This document shows positions 57,594 to 64,000 of a stretch of 64,000 nt of DNA, piece after piece. How positions within the stretch are numbered: position 1 is the stretch's first letter; every line of letters starts with the position of its first letter. Source of the DNA: Cupriavidus necator (lineage in GTDB: Bacteria > Pseudomonadota > Gammaproteobacteria > Burkholderiales > Burkholderiaceae); NCBI RefSeq assembly GCF_013141915.1, contig NZ_SROX01000002.1, forward strand, positions 496,001-560,000, read 5' to 3'. Both the position numbers and the translations under genes were made by a program. The notes under the pieces were generated by a model. The model ran no database searches. It was not told the origin of the DNA and worked only from the letters and a program-made list of their open reading frames with translations.

Positions 57594-59191
57594 TGTCGTT
57601 TCCTTGCAGCCTTGAGGAGAGAATGAACGCGCCTGTCCTCAAGCACGTCGACCGATGCAACTTCGTTTGGGGAAATCGAAGGCACCAGCCCCTTGACGAC
57701 GAAACCCTTGAGCCGTCGCCTCTTGTAGGCACTTGGACTCTCCTCATATACAGCCAAAACAAGCTTTGTCTGTGGAAGCAGGTGCTCGATACCCGCGAAA
57801 ACGGACACCATCTTGTGCCGACCAAAGAGACGTGTCCGCGACAGGCGACCCTCGAAGCCTGCTTTGCGGAGTGCGGCGGCTGTCTTCTCAACCTGCTCGG
57901 CAAGAGAAGAGTCTAGCGACACGTAGTATTCAGGCCCGCTCCTTGCCTTCGCTGGCTCCACGCCCATCGCCTTAAGTCGACTACGTGTAAGGATTTCCCC
58001 TGCGTGGCGTGGCATTCGCAGAAGTAGGGAGCTATGTGTCTCCGTAGGATGCGTCTCCCTAAGCTCCCGATACTGCTTTGCATACTGGTAAGCGTTCTCC
58101 TCAGCCCTTTTCCTCGCGTTTTCCTTGTAACGTGCACGAGATGCCGCTGATGTCCGACTTTTCGCCGTTGCTGCGCCCGGCCTGACATCTGTCGAGTTGT
58201 CACGCTCGGAATGAAGCGCAGCGACGACTTGACTCCAACTACCGTATAGGGCCTGCATCAGAAGAATTGCGTGCACTGGCCGTCGAGGCAGCACACCATC
58301 CTTCATGATTCTTGAGACGACTAACCCCTTGTTTCCGGGAAACCCCGTGCGAGCCATCTTGCTACGAAACGGGCTCTCAGCAATCAATTCATTCAGTCCG
58401 GACCGATTCAAACGGCCCGTCTCGGCCAAGCCTAGAGTAGCGAGCTTGGTCTGAATCAACCTAACCATGGCTGAACGGTTCATGCCTGGAATAGCTGATT
58501 CGTCGAGTAGTTGCGACCACGCCCTTGCAAAGTCAATTTCGGCCTCTGCCTCCGCGAGGTCTAGGTTCGACGAGCGTAGAACAAGCTGGGCCCCGCAAAT
58601 GCAACGATAGCGCGGTCGACAGATGCCAGCGGATGTGCGGAAGCCATTCTGGCAAACTCCGCAATGAATTTTGAGAGGTTCCGCATGCCTCCAGCAGTAG
58701 GAAACATCGGCTAAGATGAAATCCCGGCGCCAAAAGGCTTGCCCGTCCGCGGCGATATCCTCATTCAAGCATCCGGTGCAAATTCCTGGTTGCCAAGAGG
58801 GTCCCGAAACTGACACCCCAGCGAGACCGACCAATGACGCAATACCCTGCACCGGTGACGACAAATGATGCGCATTCACAAGGGATACATCGCCATCAGT
58901 GAGAAATCGGTTAAGTGCGGGTGCGATGGTGTTCCTACTCAGTACTTCGTCCGGTGTTCCAACAGCATCTCCGAGCAACTCTGCCATCTCCCGAATCCGA
59001 CTAGGTAGCAACCATGGTATTCGACCGTGGTGGTACGTATTCATCGAGCTCGACAACTGGTTATGTAGCGATGTCAGGCTGAATCTTCGATGCCCTGCAA
59101 TGTATCCAGCCAAAATTTCACCGGGAATAATTTGCCTGGTCATTAATCGACCTAACAAACCATTTTCAACACAACAACCATCCGTCTTCAT
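57590..59191 (-). CDS. tniQ: TniQ/TnsD-family targeting protein (second copy)
   Basis: 533 aa from ATG 59191, or 516 from ATG 59140 (MTRQIIPGEILAGYIAGHRR, the usual TniQ start). The zinc-binding TniQ core has Cys138/Cys141 in ICTGCLNED, Cys166/His169 in YCWRHAEPL, Cys177/Cys180 in CGVC and Cys197/Cys199 in CICG. A long C-terminal part, rich in Arg/Lys, may bind target DNA (KSRTSAASRARYKENARKRA). It overlaps tniQ 1 upstream and tnsA downstream by four bases each. Its partner role to the first TniQ is unknown. Confidence 0.86.
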   Translation of the reverse strand: MKTDGCCVENGLLGRLMTRQIIPGEILAGYIAGHRRFSLTSLHNQLSSSMNTYHHGRIPWLLPSRIREMAELLGDAVGTPDEVLSRNTIAPALNRFLTDGDVSLVNAHHLSSPVQGIASLVGLAGVSVSGPSWQPGICTGCLNEDIAADGQAFWRRDFILADVSYCWRHAEPLKIHCGVCQNGFRTSAGICRPRYRCICGAQLVLRSSNLDLAEAEAEIDFARAWSQLLDESAIPGMNRSAMVRLIQTKLATLGLAETGRLNRSGLNELIAESPFRSKMARTGFPGNKGLVVSRIMKDGVLPRRPVHAILLMQALYGSWSQVVAALHSERDNSTDVRPGAATAKSRTSAASRARYKENARKRAEENAYQYAKQYRELRETHPTETHSSLLLRMPRHAGEILTRSRLKAMGVEPAKARSGPEYYVSLDSSLAEQVEKTAAALRKAGFEGRLSRTRLFGRHKMVSVFAGIEHLLPQTKLVLAVYEESPSAYKRRRLKGFVVKGLVPSISPNEVASVDVLEDRRVHSLLKAARKRQ

Positions 59192-60660
59192 CTATTTATT
59201 TTTACCCCTCCGGCTCCCCTAGCTTCGGGGGCCGAACCGTAGAGGAAGACGAGAACGGTCTCCACACGCAACCTCGCGGCTCTCGCAATCGTGTCGGGCC
59301 GTACCGGCTGGCGCCATCGATTTAGCTCGCTCATCGCCCACTCGACGCGATGAGAAACCAGACGACGTTTCGAACATGAATCTTTGTCGTACCAACCGAC
59401 CTTCGAAAGATTTTTCAGCGCCAGTCGGAACGCGCCCTCGTTAAGCCCATAGTGCAGTCTCGCTTGGTATGCTGAGCAAAGGGGCGGCGGAAGGTTTGTA
59501 CCCGACAGTGGCGCCGCGCAGTCGCCCTTAAGGACTTTGGTCATCCAGCTTGGAATGTCTCGCTGTCTTCTACCTCCAGCAGGTCGCATACGCGGTGCCT
59601 GGTTGAGGATGAGCCAGGCCCTATCGTTGCGGCGGAGCCAGAACCACAATGCAGATTTTCTATTCCGCGCGTCGCTTCTTGACTCGTCAGGATGGGTCGC
59701 ACGCTCTTTCAGCCACTCTGCTCGCTTCCTGCTCGACAACTCATGGGGTACGCTGGAAGCAGGCTTGCTGATGGCACGCCGGCTTGCTGATGTACGGCTT
59801 GTCTTGCAGCCTTGGCTTTCGTCCAAACACCACAACATGAGCGTAAGGAGAACGGGATGAACTCCTCTATCTTCCCGATGTAAGGAGCGATAGATACGTA
59901 ATGCCAGGTCTGACTCGCGAGCAATCGCAGTGAGACGGCAATCTTCGAATCCTGCCGAGAAATTTTTCGCAAAGTCTTGGCATAGCTCATTCACAGAAAG
60001 GCGACCGTCGGGGCTCACATACCCTTTCTCAACAAGCAAATGACTAACCACGCCGCGAAGCCGTCCACTCTCCGAAGCCCGGCTCGTTGCAAATGACCTA
60101 ACCGCAAACCTCTCGCTATTCGACCTTGACGCGGCTGAGGCTTCCTGCTGGCATAGAGCCTCGAAAGTGGAGCACGGGTCTGAAAGGCGTAGCGGAGCAT
60201 GATGGTGAGGGCAGCGACTGACGTAGGGAAGGCACTCATGACAGAGCGACACCCCCCGTCCAACAGCGACTACTGATGCGGCTTGGCACTCTGGGCAGCG
60301 CATTCCGTAGCGATGACCGGACTCGAGCAACACTGGCAGTCGTGGAGCACATGTCCTGAACCTGAGCTCGCTTATTAGCTGCGTTTGAAGACGGCCTCGA
60401 AGAAAATCTGGCATCCCAGCAAGCTCGTACGCGAAGAGCGCGTGGTGATGAAGAACCTCGAGTTCCCCCCCATAGAGTCCACGAGTCAGTTCGCAGAATC
60501 GACGTACGCGGCAAGGCAACGTATAGATGAGGGGATAACAGCGACGGAATGCCATGGCGACCGTTCGACATATCTCCCGGTCTCCCGTGGATACAGCTGC
60601 TGCGCACAATAAACTAAACGCCGTTTCGTCATCTGCAGCTGGATAGAAAATTGGTAGCAT
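59188..60660 (-). CDS. tniQ: TniQ/TnsD-family targeting protein (first copy)
   Basis: 490 aa. The N-terminal TniQ domain (about 1-175) starts FYPAADDETAFSLLCAAA. It has a Cys-rich zinc-binding set: Cys122/Cys125 in MRCPECQ, Cys140/Cys143 in LCHECLPYVSRCPHHHAPL, Cys150 and His152/His153. A TnsD-like C-terminal extension of about 300 residues with basic and helical parts (RRNDRAWLILNQAP, GWYDKDSCSKRRLVSHRVEW) probably recognises the attachment site. It starts 16 bases after the tnsC-like stop and overlaps the second tniQ by four bases. Confidence 0.84.
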   Translation of the reverse strand: MLPIFYPAADDETAFSLLCAAAVSTGDREICRTVAMAFRRCYPLIYTLPCRVRRFCELTRGLYGGELEVLHHHALFAYELAGMPDFLRGRLQTQLISELRFRTCAPRLPVLLESGHRYGMRCPECQAASVVAVGRGVSLCHECLPYVSRCPHHHAPLRLSDPCSTFEALCQQEASAASRSNSERFAVRSFATSRASESGRLRGVVSHLLVEKGYVSPDGRLSVNELCQDFAKNFSAGFEDCRLTAIARESDLALRIYRSLHREDRGVHPVLLTLMLWCLDESQGCKTSRTSASRRAISKPASSVPHELSSRKRAEWLKERATHPDESRSDARNRKSALWFWLRRNDRAWLILNQAPRMRPAGGRRQRDIPSWMTKVLKGDCAAPLSGTNLPPPLCSAYQARLHYGLNEGAFRLALKNLSKVGWYDKDSCSKRRLVSHRVEWAMSELNRWRQPVRPDTIARAARLRVETVLVFLYGSAPEARGAGGVKINR

Positions 60661-60676
60661 TTTGACGCTGACTTCT

Positions 60677-62041
60677 TCAGGATGCGCTTAGAGTTTTGGC
60701 GGCAACAGCCGCATCAAGGCCAAGAGCGGTCTTCATCATCACCTCTAGCGGAATCCAGTCACCATGGCGGCGCAGGCTAGCATTGGTAAACGTGCCGCCA
60801 CCGTGTGCCTGGCGAACCGCTCGTAGATGTGGCTCATGGATTAGGGTCGCCTCTGCGGCCAGCACTGCAAACTCCTCTTCCCCAAAGGCTTTCTCATCTT
60901 TAAGCTTGAGAGCTGCCTCAGTTGCCTTTGCAGCCGGCACGGCTACGCCTGGGTGTCCCAGTGACGCGTTCCACAGCGCCGCAGGGAACCAGTCAGGCAT
61001 CACGCCGCCATTCGCGAACGGGAGGCATTGCATATATATTGCCTTGGCAATCGCTTTCCATTCGTTAGTGTCCCGGCCATACGGAGTGATTCGGTGAACT
61101 CCATTCGGGCACAGGTCACCAATGGAGCCGGATTGTTCAGCCAGACCAGTCGCAGCACCCGGCGTCAACAGGCACAACACGGGAATTCCTGTCGTTCGAG
61201 TAAAAATTCCAAGCGCATCCCAGGTATCCGGGGCGTATCGAGAGGTGGCATCACGTGTATTGATGCGTTCCACGATAAGCAATCCGAGATTGACGCCCGT
61301 TGCCAACGCGCATAGTGCCGGGACGATGTCTTCCTCGCGGAACAGCGGACCCCTCGTTCGATGAGAATACTCGGAGCGAACTACGGAGTCGAATGCACCG
61401 ACAAACTGTTTCGCAAAGGTCCTTAGCTTTCCATTCGTTGGCCAGCTGACTCGAAGTGTTCTCAGTCGCAGGAACTCGGCGAATCCGTTTTCGGTGTCGA
61501 CCCTGATGGTGTGGTAGCCGCTGCCAATGTAGCTTTGAACTGCATCTGCTATCCGCCCTCGACCAGTACGAGCAGGCGCGCACACGAGAATTCCTCGAGG
61601 CTTGGCGTTTGGAGCTTTCCCCGCTCTGGCGGGAATTCGATGGCCGTGTCTATCGTAAGACTGATGCAAGAACTCCAGCGCCGTATACGTGTAAGCGCGA
61701 TAGGCTGCATCGTTCAGATTGCGGTAAGCATAGGAGCTCCTGACTTGCGTCACGACCTCAATCAGTATTCTCGCCTGCGGTGTAGTGGGCACGAAGAGCC
61801 GAGCGCTTTCGTCAATGTCAGCCGAATCAGTTCTTGGTGACACCACTGTAGATGCGCTCAGATACGGCAAGCAGGCCATTTCCCGCCTAGCAACGGCAAG
61901 AGTTGGCACTCTCGGGGTATCAAGCAGTGCGGGATTTTCAAGCCTTGATGCCACCGTGTGAACGAGCGGCTTCAATGCTTGCCCGACCGAGGCAAGCGCG
62001 CTGTCAGTTGACATATTGCAAACGTTTTTTGCTCCGACCAC
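60677..62041 (-). CDS. tnsC: TnsC-like AAA+ protein with degenerate Walker motifs
   Basis: 454 aa from GTG 62041 (445 from ATG 62014). The order of AAA+ elements matches TnsC: P-loop region GILVCAPARTGRGRI (150-164), Walker B region LGLLIVERIN (253-261) and sensor-1 region FTRTTGIPVLCLLTPGAA. The catalytic residues are gone, however. In the P-loop, Gly-x4-Gly-Lys-Thr/Ser reads Ala-x4-Gly-Arg-Gly, and in Walker B Asp-Glu reads Val-Glu. ATP binding or hydrolysis is therefore doubtful. Family membership rests on context and motif order rather than strong similarity. Confidence 0.7.
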   Translation of the reverse strand: MVGAKNVCNMSTDSALASVGQALKPLVHTVASRLENPALLDTPRVPTLAVARREMACLPYLSASTVVSPRTDSADIDESARLFVPTTPQARILIEVVTQVRSSYAYRNLNDAAYRAYTYTALEFLHQSYDRHGHRIPARAGKAPNAKPRGILVCAPARTGRGRIADAVQSYIGSGYHTIRVDTENGFAEFLRLRTLRVSWPTNGKLRTFAKQFVGAFDSVVRSEYSHRTRGPLFREEDIVPALCALATGVNLGLLIVERINTRDATSRYAPDTWDALGIFTRTTGIPVLCLLTPGAATGLAEQSGSIGDLCPNGVHRITPYGRDTNEWKAIAKAIYMQCLPFANGGVMPDWFPAALWNASLGHPGVAVPAAKATEAALKLKDEKAFGEEEFAVLAAEATLIHEPHLRAVRQAHGGGTFTNASLRRHGDWIPLEVMMKTALGLDAAVAAKTLSAS

Positions 62042-62183
62042 CGAAAAGGCGGTCGGAATAGGTCACCAGGAGGGACGTGATGACACACCATCCCTCGAGC
62101 GATGTTGCTGTAGATGCTGAATAGCTTTGCGAGCCATGACTGAACGCGCAAAGACCAAAGGACTACGGCCCCTTGCAAGCAAG

Positions 62184-62750
62184 CTATTTGGAGCGAATGC
62201 TCTGCCTTTTCCGCCTGCGCCCCACTACGGTCTGCGCCTCGTTAGTCTTCGTGTCGGGGTCGCGAGAAATAGATTCGAATACCGGGGCGCTGGAAGTGGG
62301 CGGTTCTCTGTGCAACCTGCGCCGGCTCATGAGCCTTTCTTCTATCGACTTTTGGTCGGGCCTCAGCCGAAGTAGCTGCGCTTCGTGCGCAAGCACCGCA
62401 CGCTTAATTGCAGCCCTAGTCGCTTTAGCCGCTTTAGGCACACGGAACAGCACCTTCGCCGAAGTGGCCTTCGAATTGCAAGCTGTGTTGGCAGCGACCA
62501 GGGCCGACGCCAGTTCTAGGTTGGACCCTGGCGGTCCCTCTGTCTCCATTACCGAGGAAAGGTGTGGGTATGCGGTGCTCTGGACGCAGTTTGCGGCGGA
62601 CCCGAGATAAACCACAACGTGCCGAATGCCAGAATCTTTGAGGCATGACATGAGGCGGGCAACCGACGGCCAATCGGCGTAGGCTACTTCGAGTAATCGA
62701 AGTTCTACGCGGCAGCCTTGCGTCACCGCGATGTTGTCATTAGACCACAT
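62184..62750 (-). CDS. Unrecognised basic protein upstream of tnsC
   Basis: 188 aa from ATG 62750, which follows AAAAGGA by six bases; a longer frame starting at 62870 lacks a ribosome-binding site. The first 70 residues look alpha/beta (ELRLLEVAYADWPSVARLMS, GIRHVVVYLGSAANCV). A helical, very basic part follows (AAKATRAAIKRAVLAHEAQL) and the tail is GRRRKRQSIRSK. It resembles no family I know. It lies 142 bases upstream of tnsC in the same direction, so a DNA-binding accessory or regulatory role in transposition is plausible but unproven. Confidence 0.5.
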   Translation of the reverse strand: MWSNDNIAVTQGCRVELRLLEVAYADWPSVARLMSCLKDSGIRHVVVYLGSAANCVQSTAYPHLSSVMETEGPPGSNLELASALVAANTACNSKATSAKVLFRVPKAAKATRAAIKRAVLAHEAQLLRLRPDQKSIEERLMSRRRLHREPPTSSAPVFESISRDPDTKTNEAQTVVGRRRKRQSIRSK

Positions 62751-63271
62751 TCTGTGTCCTTTTTGCCTGGAGTTAGGCGTGCGAATGCCGCCCTCCCTCC
62801 ATTTGGGTTGACAAATTGGGGGCGGACAAAAGACACTTGCGATTCGTGGGTGCGTGTCTTCTGTTCGCACTCTGGGCGGTGTAAAGGGCCCTAATCCTTT
62901 GCTCCGCCCGCCCCTTCCTACAGCACATTGCTGTACGGCTGTTCACTGACAAAGTCAGTGAATATCTCTCTTCCTTGTACTCCGGTCTTACCCCTTCATT
63001 GCATCGGCCATGGCACGTGGGTGTCTGGCTTCAATCTGTGTAATACGGCTCTAAACTGTGACGCTTGGAATTTAGGAAGGCGCATCCTCTAAAATTGCGC
63101 TAAAATCTAAATTCCACGTTGTTCGGCTCGTATTTTTTCAAAACGAGCAAAATTCTAGCACGCTCCTTTTCCGCGCCGCAATGGGCATGGGGCTTTGTCG
63201 CGTCCCTACGTTGTGATTCGCACGGATGCTCGCCCACCTCATGCCTCCCAAGCAATTCCCCCCCATCAACC
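62751..63271. promoter_or_regulatory. 520-base gene-free region with four inverted repeats
   Basis: AAGACAC/GTGTCTT (62830-62860), TACAGCA-CAT-TGCTGTA (62919-62935), TTCACTGAC-AAA-GTCAGTGAA (62942-62962, 21 bases) and TGGAATTTAG/CTAAATTCCA (63066-63116) are all perfect. The region precedes the transposition operon and is the likely site of its promoter and control. The middle two, six bases apart, look like paired operators or a riboregulatory structure. No coding sequence is supported. Confidence 0.55.
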
Positions 63272-63817
63272 CTAGGCAGTAACTCGGTCTACAGAGACCG
63301 AGCGCTGCAGCGGGCTTCCCACATCGTCGGCCACTAGCAGCGCTATTAACCTGTCGCAGGCCCCGGCGGATGCGAGCCCATACCAGCCATCCACAATGCA
63401 AGATGAATCAGTAAGTGCCGGCGCAATCTGCCTGTAGTCGCAATCCACCAAGACCGGCTGCAGCGGTCGACGACGAATAAGGTCTTCGTCTAGCCAGGAG
63501 CGTCGCGCACCGGTTGGCCTCAGTCTGGCACGAAGGCCTCGAGTACCGCGCCATGTCGCTCCGATGACATGCAACCGTACCTCCTGTGGCAGCATCTCTA
63601 ACACCCTCCGATATCCGAGTGCAGGCACCCACAAGGTGTGCAGCACCACCTGCGTTTGCGGACACGATTCGATGACCTGCTCAAGAATCACGCTGTTCTC
63701 AAAAAAAGCATGACCGCCAGCGTGCAACTGAGGCAAGCGCCGTCCGTTAAATGAAACGAGGTTTGGATGGAGCACGCCGTCGAATGCCAGGTAAAGCGTT
63801 GCTGCTGCAGTCCCCAT
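63272..63817 (-). CDS. HAD-fold protein with nucleophile Asp replaced by Ala
   Basis: 181 aa. The fold is that of HAD domains such as those in Swiss-Army-Knife RNA-repair proteins: motif I LYLAFDGVLHP near residue 8, motif II region TQVVLHTLWVPALGYRRVL, and the last motif PVLVDCDYRQIAPALTDSSC. In normal HADs motif I is DFDGV; here the first Asp is Ala, so phosphatase chemistry is unlikely. ATG 63817 follows GGGGA by six bases. It is probably transposon cargo or an accessory gene. The frame stays open upstream to the window edge. Confidence 0.65.
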   Translation of the reverse strand: MGTAAATLYLAFDGVLHPNLVSFNGRRLPQLHAGGHAFFENSVILEQVIESCPQTQVVLHTLWVPALGYRRVLEMLPQEVRLHVIGATWRGTRGLRARLRPTGARRSWLDEDLIRRRPLQPVLVDCDYRQIAPALTDSSCIVDGWYGLASAGACDRLIALLVADDVGSPLQRSVSVDRVTA

Positions 63818-63888
63818 AGCTATCCCCAGGGAGCATAGACTCTGGGAACGTGTCCGTTTGGGGCCCTCTACAGTCGACGGACTTGGGT

Positions 63889-64000
63889 CTAAAATGCCTG
63901 TTCCAGAGACGAATTTTTTGTCGGCTCGAGCCTTCCACGCGCGACCAGGTTTAGCTCCGCCTGTGTAAGGCCACCCGCCAATAGATACTGCCCTGCTGCA
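63889..64000 (-). CDS. C-terminal end of an unidentified gene (5' end outside window)
   Basis: An open frame enters from the right edge and stops at TAG (63889). The last residues read QYLLAGGLTQAELNLVARG then RLEPTKNSSLEQAF, an amphipathic helical pattern that looks more protein-like than the other frames. It lies 71 bases upstream of the HAD-like gene in the same direction. Too short to classify. Confidence 0.35.
   Translation of the reverse strand, partial: AAGQYLLAGGLTQAELNLVARGRLEPTKNSSLEQAF

Larger units (their letters stand above)
54115..64000. mobile_element. Tn7-like transposon, one end and core genes (other end outside window)
   Basis: Boundary at TGT (54115), where composition changes from G+C-rich chromosome to lower G+C. 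Three TnsB-type sites lie within the first 188 bases. The leftward core genes are tnsC-like, two tniQ genes, tnsA and tnsB, with an unknown gene and a HAD-like gene upstream. Tn7-type elements move by TnsA+TnsB cut-and-paste, with TnsC passing on target information from TniQ/TnsD. GCAGC (54110-54114) is the predicted 5-bp target duplication. The right end, and any cargo, is not in the window. Confidence 0.85.

Noticed and set aside
62808-62836. TTGACA at 62808 on the plus strand, considered as a promoter
   Set aside because: No -10 box at 16-18 bases and no rightward gene follows.
63817-64000. Fusing the HAD-like gene with the upstream sequence, because the same frame stays open to the window edge
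   Set aside because: ATG 63817 has a ribosome-binding sequence and begins the fold properly. A different frame through the same bases reads more like a protein end.
54115-64000. A CRISPR-associated transposon with guide RNA
   Set aside because: No repeat-spacer array and no cas-like protein in the visible part. It cannot be excluded beyond the window.

Overview
The window is high-G+C chromosomal DNA of a Burkholderiaceae bacterium, most likely Cupriavidus. Support comes from the fused isobutyryl-CoA mutase IcmF, which closely matches the remembered C. metallidurans protein, and from the dctA-dctB-dctD, creBC, Bug-protein/LysR and DmeF-like genes. From 1 to about 54.1 kb the base composition is uniform, the genes are compact, and metabolism dominates. 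From about 54,115 to the right edge G+C is visibly lower, and the genes belong to a Tn7-like transposon whose far end lies outside the window.

Layout. 1-9.6 kb: end of a GntR/UTRA regulator, a LysE-type exporter, a lipoprotein, two periplasmic thioredoxin-fold proteins, a UvrD/Rep-type helicase, rlmI, a YbeD/DUF493 protein, a D,D-carboxypeptidase, a hydrolase and a small [2Fe-2S] protein. 9.8-14.7 kb: C4-dicarboxylate uptake, with dctA behind a clear sigma-54 promoter and the dctB/dctD two-component system that should drive it. 15-19.8 kb: FAD-dependent reductase, creBC, nitronate monooxygenase and a YbaN-like protein. 19.9-28.7 kb: a leftward operon of an acyl-CoA synthetase, a five-gene branched-chain-amino-acid-type ABC importer and a phenylacetate-CoA-ligase-like enzyme. 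A divergent Crp/Fnr regulator and an 18-bp palindrome lie upstream of it. 30.2-35 kb: 3-hydroxybutyryl-CoA dehydrogenase, a HIT protein and icmF. 35.3-43.9 kb: two MocR-type regulators. One sits beside a DUF2917 gene and a frameshifted amino-acid permease; the other is divergent from an omega-amino-acid transaminase and mmsA, a probable beta-alanine route to acetyl-CoA. 44.3-54 kb: CDF metal exporter, GNAT, tRNA-Cys, bacterioferritin, Bug/LysR pair, and an MFS / acyl-CoA dehydrogenase / DUF6285 / phosphotransferase / TetR group.

54,115-64,000: Tn7-like element. The visible end starts with TGT and carries three direct copies of an ACAAATAG-nn-CCGGATAC-type site. All core genes run leftward toward this end, tightly packed, in the order tnsC-like, tniQ, tniQ, tnsA, tnsB. 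This is a circular permutation of the canonical tnsABCD order. The TnsC-like protein has lost the key residues of both Walker motifs, while TnsA (E/D/K) and TnsB (DD35E) look catalytically intact. Upstream of tnsC are an unrecognised basic 188-aa protein, a palindrome-rich 520-bp gap, and a HAD-fold protein whose nucleophilic Asp is replaced by Ala. No CRISPR array, cas gene or glmS is visible.
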